A DNA stretch of 64,000 nt from Muricomes sp049840515 (GCA_049840515.1 JASGKW010000007.1:33691-97690); one strand, 5' to 3'. Positions 8,641 to 17,598 are shown, counted from the first letter of the stretch. Translations and numbers: made by a program. The notes: a model not told the origin generated them from the letters alone.

Positions 8641-9027
8641 GTGGCAAAAGGACATAGATCCCAAATTAAGAGAGAAAGAAATGAGCAGAAAGACACAAGA
8701 CCATCAGCTAAGATTTCTTATGCAAGAGTGTCAGTTCAGAAAGCTTGTTTTGTATTAGATGCCATCAGAGGTAAGGATGTACAGACAGCACTTGGTATTT
8801 TAGCTTATAACCCAAGATATGCTTCAACTGTAATAGAGAAATTATTAAAGTCAGCAATTGCAAATGCTGAAAACAACAATGGTATGAATGTTGAGAAACT
8901 TTATATTGAAGAGTGTTATGCAAATAAAGGACCAACAATGAAGAGAATTAAACCAAGAGCACAGGGAAGGGCTTACAGAATCGAGAAGAGAATGAGCCAT
9001 ATCACAGTAGTGCTTAATGAAAGATAA
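8641..9027 (+). CDS. rplV: 50S ribosomal protein L22
   Basis: L22 (128 aa) contributes the beta-hairpin of the exit tunnel (KRIKPRAQGRAYRIEKRMSH). GTG start at 8641 behind AAAGGAGGG. It has a lysine-rich N-terminal extension before the core AKISYARVSVQKACFVLDAI, as seen in relatives. Stop and rpsC start are 11 bases apart. Confidence 0.96.
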   Translation: MAKGHRSQIKRERNEQKDTRPSAKISYARVSVQKACFVLDAIRGKDVQTALGILAYNPRYASTVIEKLLKSAIANAENNNGMNVEKLYIEECYANKGPTMKRIKPRAQGRAYRIEKRMSHITVVLNER

Positions 9028-9038
9028 GGAGGGCAATA

Positions 9039-9695
9039 ATGGGACAGAAAGTTAATCCTCATGGTTTAAGAGTCGGCGTTATCAAAGACTGGGATTCTAA
9101 ATGGTATGCAGAAAAAGATTTCGCTGATAACTTGGTAGAAGACCACAAAATCAGAAAATTCCTTAAGAACAAATTATACAGCGCAGGTGTTTCTAAGATT
9201 GAAATCGAGAGAGCATCTGACAGAGTAAAGGTTGTTATCCATACAGCAAAACCTGGTGTAGTAATTGGAAAAGGTGGAGCTGAGATTGAGAAAGTAAAAG
9301 CACAGTTAGCTCAGTTCACAAACAAGAAGTTAATCGTGGACATCAAAGAAATCAAGAGACCGGACAAAGATGCTCAGTTAGTAGCTGAAAATATTGCCCA
9401 GCAGCTTGAAAACCGTATTTCATTCAGACGTGCTATGAAATCATGTATGTCAAGAACTATGAAATCCGGAGCGCTCGGAGTAAAGACATCTGTATCAGGA
9501 CGTCTTGGCGGTGCTGATATGGCTCGTACAGAGTTCTACAGTGAAGGAACTATTCCTCTTCAGACACTGAGAGCTGACATTGATTATGGATTCGCAGAAG
9601 CTGACACAACTTACGGAAAAGTCGGTGTAAAGGTATGGATTTACAAAGGTGAAGTTCTTCCGACTAGAGCAGATAAGGAAGGGAGCGATAAATAA
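9039..9695 (+). CDS. rpsC: 30S ribosomal protein S3
   Basis: S3 (218 aa) shapes the mRNA entry channel. MGQKVNPHGLRVG opens the protein, the KH domain shows PGVVIGKGGAEIEK, and the C-terminal domain shows GRLGGADMARTE. The stop overlaps the rplP start by one base, so the two are translationally coupled. Confidence 0.97.
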   Translation: MGQKVNPHGLRVGVIKDWDSKWYAEKDFADNLVEDHKIRKFLKNKLYSAGVSKIEIERASDRVKVVIHTAKPGVVIGKGGAEIEKVKAQLAQFTNKKLIVDIKEIKRPDKDAQLVAENIAQQLENRISFRRAMKSCMSRTMKSGALGVKTSVSGRLGGADMARTEFYSEGTIPLQTLRADIDYGFAEADTTYGKVGVKVWIYKGEVLPTRADKEGSDK

Positions 9696-10132
9696 TGTTA
9701 ATGCCAAAAAGAGTAAAACGTCGTAAACAATTTCGTGGCACCATGAAAGGTAAGGCCTTGAGAGGTAACACGATTTCATACGGTGAATTCGGTATTGTTG
9801 CAGCGGAGCCATGCTGGATTCGTTCAAACCAGATAGAGGCAGCCCGTATTGCTATGACACGTTATATCAAGCGTGGAGGTAAAGTTTGGATCAAAATTTT
9901 CCCAGACAAACCTGTAACAGCAAAACCAGCAGAAACTCGTATGGGTAAAGGAAAGGGAGCATTGGAGTACTGGGTAGCAGTAGTAAAACCAGGACGCGTA
10001 ATGTTCGAGATTGCGGGAGTACCTGAAGAAACAGCTAGAGAGGCACTTCGTCTTGCAATGCATAAGTTACCTTGCAAATGCAAAATCGTTTCTCGCGCAG
10101 ACTTAGAAGGCGGTGATAACAGTGAAAATTAA
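9695..10132 (+). CDS. rplP: 50S ribosomal protein L16
   Basis: L16 (145 aa) binds near the A-site tRNA elbow. MLMPKRVKRRKQFRG and KPAETRMGKGKGALEYWVAVVKPG are diagnostic. The start ATG overlaps the last base of rpsC, and the 3' end overlaps the start of rpmC. Confidence 0.97.
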   Translation: MLMPKRVKRRKQFRGTMKGKALRGNTISYGEFGIVAAEPCWIRSNQIEAARIAMTRYIKRGGKVWIKIFPDKPVTAKPAETRMGKGKGALEYWVAVVKPGRVMFEIAGVPEETAREALRLAMHKLPCKCKIVSRADLEGGDNSEN

Positions 10133-10328
10133 TACATTTGTAGAAGAATTAAGAGGAAAATCTGTAAAAGAATTAAATGAAGAATTAGTAGCTGCTAAGA
10201 AGGAACTTTTTAATTTAAGATTCCAGAATGCAACTAATCAATTAGATAATACAAGCAGAATCAAAGAAGTGAGAAAGAATATCGCTCGTATCCAGACAGT
10301 GATAGCTGAAGCTTCTAAAGCTGAGTAG
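10122..10328 (+). CDS. rpmC: 50S ribosomal protein L29
   Basis: L29 (68 aa) is a two-helix protein near the tunnel exit, with the typical ELRGKSVKELNEEL and NLRFQNATNQLDNTSRIKEV segments. GTG 10122 is chosen over GTG 10113 because it gives the usual N-terminus and good spacing from AAGGCGGTGA. It overlaps the end of rplP by 11 bases. Confidence 0.93.
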   Translation: MKINTFVEELRGKSVKELNEELVAAKKELFNLRFQNATNQLDNTSRIKEVRKNIARIQTVIAEASKAE

Positions 10329-10339
10329 GAGGTCGTACT

Positions 10340-10597
10340 GTGGAAGAAAGAAATCTTAGAAAAACCCGTACAGGCAAGGTTGTTAGTGACAAAATGGACA
10401 AAACAATCGTTGTCGCAGTTGAAGACCACGTTAAGCATCCACTTTATAAGAAAATCATCAAAAAGACTTATAAGTTGAAAGCTCATGATGAGAAGAATGA
10501 GTGTAACGTTGGAGATACAGTAAAAGTTATGGAAACAAGACCATTGTCCAAGGACAAGAGATGGAGACTTGTAGAAATCATGGAAAAAGCGAAATAA
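10340..10597 (+). CDS. rpsQ: 30S ribosomal protein S17
   Basis: S17 (85 aa) is a primary 16S rRNA binder. RKTRTGKVVSDKMDKTIVVAV and VKVMETRPLSKDKRWRLVEI (each shortened here) are typical. GTG start at 10340 behind TAGGAGG. Confidence 0.96.
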   Translation: MEERNLRKTRTGKVVSDKMDKTIVVAVEDHVKHPLYKKIIKKTYKLKAHDEKNECNVGDTVKVMETRPLSKDKRWRLVEIMEKAK

Positions 10598-10625
10598 TCT
10601 TACCGCATATTTAAAGGAGGTTTAC

Positions 10626-10997
10626 CTGACTATACAACAAGAAAGCAGACTTAAAGTGGCAGACAACACAGGCGCTAAAGAGTTATTGTGTATCCGTGTA
10701 CTTGGCGGTTCTACAAGAAGATATGCCAGTATCGGAGATGTGATTGTTGCGACGGTTAAAGATGCAACACCAGGCGGCGTTGTAAAAAAGGGTGACGTCG
10801 TAAAAGCTGTAGTTGTCCGTACTGTTAGGGGAGCACGTCGTAAAGATGGTTCCTATATCAGATTTGACGAAAATGCTGCTGTTATTATAAAAGACGATAT
10901 GAACCCACGTGGAACACGTATTTTTGGACCAGTAGCCAGAGAGCTTAGGGATAAACATTTTATGAAGATTGTTTCTTTAGCTCCGGAAGTACTCTAG
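10626..10997 (+). CDS. rplN: 50S ribosomal protein L14, probable CTG start
   Basis: L14 contacts 16S rRNA at the subunit interface. The body ESRLKVADNTGAKELLCIRV is unmistakable. No ATG, GTG or TTG lies at the usual start; the codons are CTG-ACT-ATA-CAA-CAA. AAAGGAGG ends five bases before CTG 10626, which would give (M)TIQQESRLK. GTG 10656 would remove about ten conserved residues. Either a rare CTG start or a base error in ATG. Confidence 0.93.
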   Translation: MTIQQESRLKVADNTGAKELLCIRVLGGSTRRYASIGDVIVATVKDATPGGVVKKGDVVKAVVVRTVRGARRKDGSYIRFDENAAVIIKDDMNPRGTRIFGPVARELRDKHFMKIVSLAPEVL

Positions 10998-11010
10998 GGA
11001 GGTGCCGAGA

Positions 11011-11322
11011 ATGTCAAGTATGAAAATTAAAAAGGGTGATACTGTAAAGGTTATCGCCGGCAAAGATAAAGACAAAGAAGGCAAAGTAATTGCTGTAAAT
11101 CAAAAAGATGGAAAAGTTCTGGTTGAAGGCGTTAATATGCTGACAAAGCACACAAAACCAAGCGCTGCTAATCAAAATGGCGGAATCATCCATCAGGAAG
11201 GACCGATTGATATCTCTAATGTAATGTATGTACACAAAGGGGAAGTTACAAGAATCGGTTTCAAGTTAGATGGAGACAAAAAGGTACGTGTTGCGAAATC
11301 AACAGGCGACGTAATTGATTAA
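11011..11322 (+). CDS. rplX: 50S ribosomal protein L24
   Basis: L24 (103 aa) is an assembly initiator with a KOW motif (KKGDTVKVIAGKDKDKEGKV). ATG 11011 is preferred: GGGAGG ends seven bases upstream, whereas GTG 11002 lies inside the ribosome binding site. ATG 11020 is a possible alternative. Confidence 0.95.
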   Translation: MSSMKIKKGDTVKVIAGKDKDKEGKVIAVNQKDGKVLVEGVNMLTKHTKPSAANQNGGIIHQEGPIDISNVMYVHKGEVTRIGFKLDGDKKVRVAKSTGDVID

Positions 11323-11345
11323 TTCAAGGAAGGAGGTCCAGAACT

Positions 11346-11885
11346 TTGAGTAGACTGAAAGAACAATATCAAAATGAAATCGTTGATGCAATGGTTAAAA
11401 AATTTGGATATAAAAATGTTATGGAAGTGCCAAAGCTTGACAAAGTTGTTATCAACATGGGCGTTGGCGAAGCAAAAGAAAATGCGAAAATATTAGAGTC
11501 AGCAGTTGCTGATTTGGAGAAAATTTCAGGACAGAAAGCAGTTCTTACAAAAGCTAAGAACTCAGTTGCTAACTTTAAAATCAGAGAAGGCATGGCTATT
11601 GGATGTAAAGTTACTTTAAGAGGCGAAAGAATGTATGAGTTTGTTGACCGTTTGGTTAACCTTGCATTGCCTCGTGTACGTGACTTCAGAGGTGTAAATC
11701 CTAACGCATTTGACGGAAGAGGTAACTATGCACTTGGTATTAAAGAGCAGTTGATTTTCCCTGAAATCGAGTATGATAAAGTAGACAAAGTCAGAGGTAT
11801 GGATGTAATTTTCGTTACAACAGCTAAAACTGACGAAGAAGCTCGTGAATTATTGACTCAGTTCAATATGCCATTCACTAAGTAA
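11346..11885 (+). CDS. rplE: 50S ribosomal protein L5
   Basis: L5 (179 aa) binds 5S rRNA and the P-site tRNA. VPKLDKVVINMGVGEA, GQKAVLTKAKNSVANFKIREG and FPEIEYDKVDKVRGMD are typical. TTG start at 11346 with GGAGGTCC upstream. Confidence 0.97.
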   Translation: MSRLKEQYQNEIVDAMVKKFGYKNVMEVPKLDKVVINMGVGEAKENAKILESAVADLEKISGQKAVLTKAKNSVANFKIREGMAIGCKVTLRGERMYEFVDRLVNLALPRVRDFRGVNPNAFDGRGNYALGIKEQLIFPEIEYDKVDKVRGMDVIFVTTAKTDEEARELLTQFNMPFTK

Positions 11886-11898
11886 AGGAGGGAAATTC

Positions 11899-12084
11899 AT
11901 GGCTAAGACATCAATGAAAATTAAACAGCAGCGCAAAGCTAAATTCTCCACAAGAGAATACAACCGCTGCAGAATTTGCGGACGTCCACATTCCTATTTG
12001 AGAAAATACGGAATCTGCCGTATTTGCTTCCGTGAACTGGCATACAAAGGACAGATTCCAGGAGTAAGAAAAGCAAGTTGGTAG
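11899..12084 (+). CDS. rpsZ: 30S ribosomal protein S14 type Z (zinc-binding)
   Basis: A 61-residue S14 with two CxxC pairs (CRICGRPHSY and GICRICFREL) that bind zinc, the C+ form common in Firmicutes. AAAGGAGGG precedes ATG 11899. The stop codon starts the 17-base sequence also found after rplW. Confidence 0.97.
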   Translation: MAKTSMKIKQQRKAKFSTREYNRCRICGRPHSYLRKYGICRICFRELAYKGQIPGVRKASW

Positions 12085-12306
12085 ACCGAAAGCAACTTAG
12101 TGAATCCAAGCACTTAGTGCGCCGGATGAACTTAGTGCGAGGTCGTTCTTTGAGATTAGCGATGCATTGAACACTTGGCGAAGTATTTTTGAGCTTAGTG
12201 TGAAAGCAGATACGACCAGGGAAACGAGGATGTATCTTCCAAATGCAAGTTTAGTGAAAAGAACCCCAACATTTAACCCATAAAGAAATAAGGAGGTCAA
12301 TAATCC
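12085..12306 (+). other. Non-coding spacer with repeated CTTAGTG motifs (rpsZ-rpsH)
   Basis: A 222-base spacer, long for this operon. CTTAGTG occurs at 12096, 12113, 12131 and 12194, with a TTAGTG variant near 12250; the first three are 17-18 bases apart. No convincing reading frame is seen. It may be a structured regulatory spacer ahead of rpsH. Confidence 0.4.
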
Positions 12307-12708
12307 ATGACTATGAGTGATCCAATCGCAGATATGCTTACAAGAATCCGTAATGCAAATACTGCTAAACATGATACAGTTGATGTTCCTGCATCTAAGA
12401 TGAAAATCGCGATTGCGGATATTCTGTTAAACGAAGGTTATATTACAAAATATGACATCGTAGAAGATGGAATTTTTAAGACAATCCACATCACATTAAA
12501 ATATGGTGCAGATAAGAACGAAAAAGTTATTTCCGGTCTTAAGAGAATTTCTAAGCCAGGACTTCGTGTATATGCCAACAGCGCAGATATCCCGAAAGTA
12601 TTAGGCGGACTTGGAACAGCTATTATTTCCACAAACAAAGGTGTTATCACAGACAAAGAAGCTAGAAAAGCTGGCGTAGGCGGCGAAGTACTCTGCTTTG
12701 TTTGGTAA
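12307..12708 (+). CDS. rpsH: 30S ribosomal protein S8
   Basis: S8 (133 aa) is a central-domain assembly protein and, in many bacteria, the repressor of the spc operon. SDPIADMLTRIRNANTAKH and the C-terminal VGGEVLCFVW are typical. ATG 12307 follows AAGGAGGTC by ten bases; ATG 12313 is the alternative start. Confidence 0.96.
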   Translation: MTMSDPIADMLTRIRNANTAKHDTVDVPASKMKIAIADILLNEGYITKYDIVEDGIFKTIHITLKYGADKNEKVISGLKRISKPGLRVYANSADIPKVLGGLGTAIISTNKGVITDKEARKAGVGGEVLCFVW

Positions 12709-12777
12709 TTATTAGAAACTGAAAACAGAGAAGCCATTAGCCGCTTCTCCGAGAATTTAAGTTATAGGAGGTAAGGT

Positions 12778-13320
12778 ATGTCACGTATAGGAAGACTGCC
12801 AATCGCGATTCCAGCAGGTGTAACTGTTGATATTGCGGACAACAATGTAGTGACTGTAAAAGGTCCTAAGGGAACTCTTGTAAAAGAGCTTCCAACAGAG
12901 ATGGAAATCAAAAAAGAGGGCGAAGAAGTTATCGTCACAAGACCAAGTGACTTGAAGAAAATGAAAGCTCTTCACGGTCTCACAAGAACATTAATCAACA
13001 ACATGGTTGTTGGTGTAACAGACGGATATCAGAAAGTTCTGGAAGTCAACGGTGTTGGTTACAGAGCAGCAAAAGCAGGAAATAAGCTTACATTGAGCTT
13101 AGGATATTCTCATCCGGTAGAGATGATTGACCCAGAAGGTGTTGAGTCAACTCTGGAAGGTCAGAATAAGATTACTGTATCAGGTATCGATAAAGAAAAA
13201 GTAGGCCAATACGCAGCGGAAATCAGAGACAAGAGAAGACCTGAGCCATACAAGGGCAAAGGAATTAAGTATGCTGATGAAGTAATCAGACGTAAAGTTG
13301 GTAAGACTGGTAAGAAATAA
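12778..13320 (+). CDS. rplF: 50S ribosomal protein L6
   Basis: L6 (180 aa) lies near the GTPase-associated centre. MSRIGRLPIAIPAGV, NGVGYRAAKAGNKL and RDKRRPEPYKGKGIKYADE are diagnostic. TAGGAGG before ATG 12778. Full length. Confidence 0.97.
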   Translation: MSRIGRLPIAIPAGVTVDIADNNVVTVKGPKGTLVKELPTEMEIKKEGEEVIVTRPSDLKKMKALHGLTRTLINNMVVGVTDGYQKVLEVNGVGYRAAKAGNKLTLSLGYSHPVEMIDPEGVESTLEGQNKITVSGIDKEKVGQYAAEIRDKRRPEPYKGKGIKYADEVIRRKVGKTGKK

Positions 13321-13337
13321 ATAAGGAGGGTGTGAAA

Positions 13338-13706
13338 ATGGTTAGTAAAAAATCAAGAAGCGAAGTTCGTAGAAAAAAACACATGAAATTACGTAACCGT
13401 TTCAGCGGTACTGCTGAGAGACCACGTTTGGCTGTGTTTAGAAGTAATACTCACATGTATGCACAGATTGTTGACGATACAGTTGGAAACACTCTGGTTG
13501 CAGCTTCCACTCTTCAGAAAGACGTGAAAGCGGAATTAGAAAAAACCAACGACGTTGAAGCAGCGGCATATTTAGGAAAAGTAATTGCTGAGAAAGCAAA
13601 AGAAAAAGGTATCACAGATGTTGTCTTTGACAGAGGCGGCTTTATATACCAGGGAAAAATCAAAGCATTAGCAGACGCAGCCAGAGAAGCTGGACTGAAT
13701 TTCTAG
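13338..13706 (+). CDS. rplR: 50S ribosomal protein L18
   Basis: L18 (122 aa from ATG 13338) binds 5S rRNA. RLAVFRSNTHMYAQIVDD and DRGGFIYQGKIKALADAAREAGL are typical. ATG 13338 is preferred over GTG 13332, given GGAGGG spacing. Confidence 0.96.
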   Translation: MVSKKSRSEVRRKKHMKLRNRFSGTAERPRLAVFRSNTHMYAQIVDDTVGNTLVAASTLQKDVKAELEKTNDVEAAAYLGKVIAEKAKEKGITDVVFDRGGFIYQGKIKALADAAREAGLNF

Positions 13707-13721
13707 GAAGGGAGAACACAT

Positions 13722-14231
13722 ATGAAACAAGAACGTATTGATGCTAGTCAAATGGAATTAACAGAAAAAGTGGTATCAATCAAACGTGTTACCAAAGTTG
13801 TTAAAGGTGGTCGTAACTTCAGATTCACAGCTTTAGTAGTTGTTGGCGATGGTAAAGGCCATGTTGGTGCAGGTTTAGGAAAGGCTACTGAAATCCCGGA
13901 AGCTATCCGCAAAGGGAAAGAAGATGCAGCAAAGAAATTAATCAAAGTATCAATGGACGAGAATGACAGTGTTACACACGACATTATCGGAAAATTTGGA
14001 AGCGCTTCTGTATTACTGAAGAAAGCTCCAGACGGTACTGGTGTTATTGCAGGGGGTCCGGCACGTGCGGTAATCGAGATGGCAGGAATCAAGAATATCC
14101 GTACAAAATCTTTAGGTTCCAACAATAAGCAGAACGTAGTTCTCGCTACAATTGAGGGATTGAGAGAGATTAAGACTCCAGAAGCTGTTGCAAAACTTCG
14201 CGGCAAGTCAGTAGAAGAAATCGTAGGCTAA
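13722..14231 (+). CDS. rpsE: 30S ribosomal protein S5
   Basis: S5 (169 aa) helps keep decoding accuracy. VVKGGRNFRFTALVVVGDG, GHVGAGLGKA and NIRTKSLGSNNKQNVV are typical. GGAAGGGAG before ATG 13722. Its downstream partner rpmD begins 40 bases later. Confidence 0.97.
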   Translation: MKQERIDASQMELTEKVVSIKRVTKVVKGGRNFRFTALVVVGDGKGHVGAGLGKATEIPEAIRKGKEDAAKKLIKVSMDENDSVTHDIIGKFGSASVLLKKAPDGTGVIAGGPARAVIEMAGIKNIRTKSLGSNNKQNVVLATIEGLREIKTPEAVAKLRGKSVEEIVG

Positions 14232-14271
14232 GAAGATAGAACAAAGCTCTATTGAACAGGAGGTAAAATAA

Positions 14272-14451
14272 ATGGCAAATTTAAAAATCACACTGATAAA
14301 GTCTACAATCAGCGCTGTGCCGAAGCATAGAAGAACTGTTGAAGCTTTAGGTCTTAAGAAGCTCAACAAAACGGTAATTTTACCGGACAATGCAGCTACC
14401 AGAGGTATGGTACAGCAGGTTAGACATTTAGTGAAAGTTGAAGAAGCGTAA
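14272..14451 (+). CDS. rpmD: 50S ribosomal protein L30
   Basis: A 59-residue protein with the typical L30 start MANLKITLIKSTI and the HRRTVEALGLKKLNKTV segment. AGGAGG lies nine bases before ATG 14272. Position between rpsE and rplO is canonical. Confidence 0.95.
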   Translation: MANLKITLIKSTISAVPKHRRTVEALGLKKLNKTVILPDNAATRGMVQQVRHLVKVEEA

Positions 14452-14478
14452 ATAAAAATACGATAAGGAGGTAATATC

Positions 14479-14919
14479 ATGGACTTATCAAACTTGAGAC
14501 CGGCAGACGGTTCTAAGCAGAGTGATAATTTCAGAAGAGGCCGCGGCCACGGTTCTGGAAATGGTAAAACAGCTGGTAAAGGACATAAGGGCCAGAAAGC
14601 TCGTTCAGGAGCTACAAGACCAGGTTTTGAAGGCGGTCAGATGCCTTTATACAGAAGAATACCAAAGAGAGGTTTCACATGCAGAAACTCCAAAGAAATT
14701 ATTGGTATCAACCTGAGTGCTTTAGAAGTATTTGAAGATGGCGCAACAGTTACAGTTGAGACTTTAATTGAGAGCGGTATCGTTAGAAATCCAAAAGATG
14801 GTGTTAAAATTCTTGGAAATGGAGAGTTAACTAAGAAGCTTACTGTTCAGGTAAATGCATTTAGTGCAAAAGCATCTGAAAAGATAGAAGCACTTGGTGG
14901 AAAAGCAGAGGTGATCTAA
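14479..14919 (+). CDS. rplO: 50S ribosomal protein L15
   Basis: L15 (146 aa) is a late-assembly protein with a glycine-rich, unstructured N-terminus (GRGHGSGNGKTAGKGHKGQK) and GFEGGQMPLYRRIPKRGF. The stop overlaps the secY ATG by one base, coupling translation. Confidence 0.97.
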   Translation: MDLSNLRPADGSKQSDNFRRGRGHGSGNGKTAGKGHKGQKARSGATRPGFEGGQMPLYRRIPKRGFTCRNSKEIIGINLSALEVFEDGATVTVETLIESGIVRNPKDGVKILGNGELTKKLTVQVNAFSAKASEKIEALGGKAEVI

Positions 14920-16270
14920 TGCTAGAAACAGTACGAAGAGCATTTCAGATAGAAGATATCCGTAAAAGACTTTTCTACACTTTTTTAATGCTGATCGTTG
15001 TTAGACTTGGTTCCAGCTGCCTACACCGGGAGTGGACCCAACCTACATTCAGAATTTTTTCGCGAATCAGTCCGGTGATGCATTCAATTTTTTTGATGCA
15101 TTTACCGGCGGTTCCTTTGCCCAGATGTCTGTGTTTGCCCTGAGCATTACGCCGTACATCACATCTTCCATTATTATGCAGCTTCTGACAATTGCAATTC
15201 CAAAGCTTGAGGAAATGCAGAAAGAGGGAGAGGACGGAAGAAAAAAAATCGCAGCAATTACCCGTTATGTCACAGTAGTACTTGCATTGGTTGAATCTAT
15301 CGCTATGGCGGTTGGATTTGGCCGTCAGGGACTTCTTGTTGAGTATAATTTTGTAAATGCTGCTGTTGTGGTATGTACACTTACAGCAGGTTCTGCATTC
15401 CTGATGTGGATTGGTGAACGTATTACAGAAAAGGGCGTGGGAAATGGAATTTCCATCGTTCTGCTCATTAATATCATTTCTCGTGTACCAAGCGATTTCG
15501 TTACTCTCTATTCTCAGTTTGTAAAGGGCAAAGCTATTGCCGGCGCTATGCTGGCGGCCATTCTGATCGTGGCAATCTTACTGCTGGTTATCGTGTTTGT
15601 TGTTATTTTGCAGAGCGGACAGAGAAAAATTGCTGTACAGTATTCACAAAAGGTACAGGGAAGAAAAACATATGGCGGACAATCCACACATATTCCCTTA
15701 AAAGTTAATACAGCAGGTGTTATCCCGGTTATTTTTGCATCTTCCCTGATGCAGTTTCCTGTTGTTATTGCCTCTTTTCTTGGAAAAGGAAAGGGTACAG
15801 GAATTGGCAGCCAGATACTCAAAGGTATGAGCTCCAATAATTGGTGTGACCCTCACAATTTAATTTATTCATTAGGTCTGCTTGTTTATATTGCACTTAC
15901 TATATTTTTTGCTTATTTCTATACATCTATCACATTTAACCCTATGGAAATTGCAAACAATATGAAGAAAAACGGAGGGTTTATCCCGGGCATCCGTCCA
16001 GGAAAGCCGACTGTTGAGTATTTGCAGAAAATATTGAACTACATCATTTTCATCGGTGCCTGCGGTCTTGTTATCGTTCAGGTAATTCCATTCTTCTTTA
16101 ATGGTGTGTTCCAGGCGCATGTATCCTTCGGCGGTACATCCCTGATTATTATTGTGGGTGTTGTATTAGATACAATCAAACAGGTGGAATCACAGATGCT
16201 TGTGCGAAACTATACAGGCTTTTTGAATAATAAAGGAAATTCCATGAAAAATAGTTTCCTTGGTTATTAA
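14919..16270 (+). CDS. secY: Preprotein translocase subunit SecY (one-base deletion)
   Basis: SecY forms the protein-conducting channel, with ten membrane segments. The start LETVRRAFQIEDIRKRL and the body from DPTYIQNFFANQSGD lie in different frames. One C is missing near 15013 (GGTTCCAGCTG should read GGTTCCCAGCTG), which restores GSQLPTPGVDP. The rest is intact, including QSGQRKIAVQYSQK in a cytosolic loop and IPGIRPGKPT. The gene is essential, so this is a sequence error. Confidence 0.95.
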
Positions 16271-16280
16271 TTGAAATCAG

Positions 16281-16328
16281 TTAGCTCGCCTATGTTTTGT
16301 TCCCCTGGGACAAAAACTGGCGGGTTAA
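16281..16328 (+). other. Nested hairpin in the secY-adk spacer
   Basis: TTAGCTCGCC pairs imperfectly with GGCGGGTTAA, enclosing GTTTTGTTCCC paired with GGGACAAAAAC. No T run follows, so it looks like a processing or attenuation structure, not a terminator. Confidence 0.45.
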
Positions 16329-16393
16329 TGTCTTATATGGATATATCACCGTGCCACGCATTATTGCGGTGAGTAAGATGGAGGGACATAGAT

Positions 16394-17038
16394 ATGAAGA
16401 TTATTATGTTAGGTGCCCCTGGGGCAGGTAAAGGTACACAGGCAAAGAAGATTGCCGCAAAATATGGAGTTCCCCATATTTCAACTGGAGATATATTTAG
16501 AGCAAATATTAAAAATGGAACAGAGCTGGGACAGAAAGCAAAAACATACATGGATCAGGGACTTTTGGTGCCTGACGAGTTAGTGGTAGATTTGGTTGTA
16601 GACAGAGTAAACCAGGAAGACTGCGCCTCTGGATATGTTCTGGATGGTTTTCCAAGAACAATCCCTCAGGCGGAAGCACTGGATAAGGCTCTGGCAGCGC
16701 TGGGACAGAAAATAGATTATGCGATTGATGTAGAAGTACCGGATGAGAACATTGTAAGACGTATGTCAGGCAGGCGTGCATGCGTGGACTGCGGTGCAAC
16801 CTATCATCTGGAGTATGCGCCGACAAAAGTACCCGGTGTCTGTGATATCTGTCAGGGAAGTCTGATTTTGAGAGATGATGACAAACCTGAGACAGTGGAG
16901 AAACGCCTCGGCGTTTATCACGAGCAGACACAGCCCCTCATTAATTATTACACATCAGCCGGAATCCTGAAAGAAGTTGACGGAACCATCGATATCAACG
17001 ATGTGTTTTCAGAAATCGTAAAGATTCTGGGGGAATAA
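16394..17038 (+). CDS. adk: Adenylate kinase
   Basis: Adk (214 aa) interconverts ATP, ADP and AMP. The P-loop GAPGAGKGTQAKK is at residues 7-19 and the NMP-binding region HISTGDIFRANI follows. The LID domain carries a zinc site, CVDCGATYH...CDICQG, the long zinc-binding form seen in Gram-positives. It sits directly after secY, as in most Firmicutes; no map gene follows. Confidence 0.97.
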   Translation: MKIIMLGAPGAGKGTQAKKIAAKYGVPHISTGDIFRANIKNGTELGQKAKTYMDQGLLVPDELVVDLVVDRVNQEDCASGYVLDGFPRTIPQAEALDKALAALGQKIDYAIDVEVPDENIVRRMSGRRACVDCGATYHLEYAPTKVPGVCDICQGSLILRDDDKPETVEKRLGVYHEQTQPLINYYTSAGILKEVDGTIDINDVFSEIVKILGE

Positions 17039-17039
17039 T

Positions 17040-17291
17040 ATGATCTTTGAACCGGGAATGCTTGTCAAATCAAAGGCAGGACGCGATAAAGATTGTATAT
17101 ATGTGATAATTAGTGTCAATTCTGAATATATATATCTGGCGGATGGTATCAGCAGAACCATCTGCCATACAAAGAGAAAAAATAAAAAGCATCTGCAGGT
17201 GATACGGAAAGCAGCAAGTCCGTCCGTCTCGGATGATGAAGTAATTAAAAATGTATGCTTATTGAATTGCCAATGTTCAATAAAACAATAA
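17040..17291 (+). CDS. KOW domain-containing RNA-binding protein
   Basis: An 83-residue basic protein (L14e/KOW type) starting two bases after adk. FEPGMLVKSKAGRDKDCIYVI is a KOW-like beta motif, followed by a Lys-rich segment. Such proteins are found at this place in many clostridial spc operons. The function is not established; ribosome association is inferred from context. Confidence 0.75.
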   Translation: MIFEPGMLVKSKAGRDKDCIYVIISVNSEYIYLADGISRTICHTKRKNKKHLQVIRKAASPSVSDDEVIKNVCLLNCQCSIKQ

Positions 17292-17354
17292 GGAAATATT
17301 CTTGTTTGACATAAGCAGAAATTGTCAAGTGCGAAATGTGCAGGAGGATTAAAA

Positions 17355-17573
17355 ATGTCAAAAACTGACGTAATCGAAATTGAAGGAGTCGTAGCTGAAA
17401 AACTTCCCAACGCAATGTTTAAAGTGCAGTTGGAAAATGGTCATATTGTGCTGGCGCATATCAGCGGGAAGCTGCGTATGAATTTTATTAAGATTTTACC
17501 GGGTGACAAAGTTACATTAGAAATGTCCCCCTATGATCTGAGCAAGGGAAGAATTGTTTGGAGAGATAAATAA
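17355..17573 (+). CDS. infA: Translation initiation factor IF-1
   Basis: IF-1 (72 aa) is an OB-fold protein that blocks the A site during initiation. SKTDVIEIEGVVAEKLPNAMF and the C-terminal SPYDLSKGRIVWRDK are typical (first stretch shortened in use). ATG 17355 follows CAGGAGG by seven bases. Confidence 0.97.
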   Translation: MSKTDVIEIEGVVAEKLPNAMFKVQLENGHIVLAHISGKLRMNFIKILPGDKVTLEMSPYDLSKGRIVWRDK

Positions 17574-17598
17574 AACATAAAAGATAAGAAAAAAAGTA

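Noticed and set aside
14919..16270. secY with a late internal start at 15032
   Set aside because: The missing N-terminal segment is present in another frame and joins after ad one-base repair.
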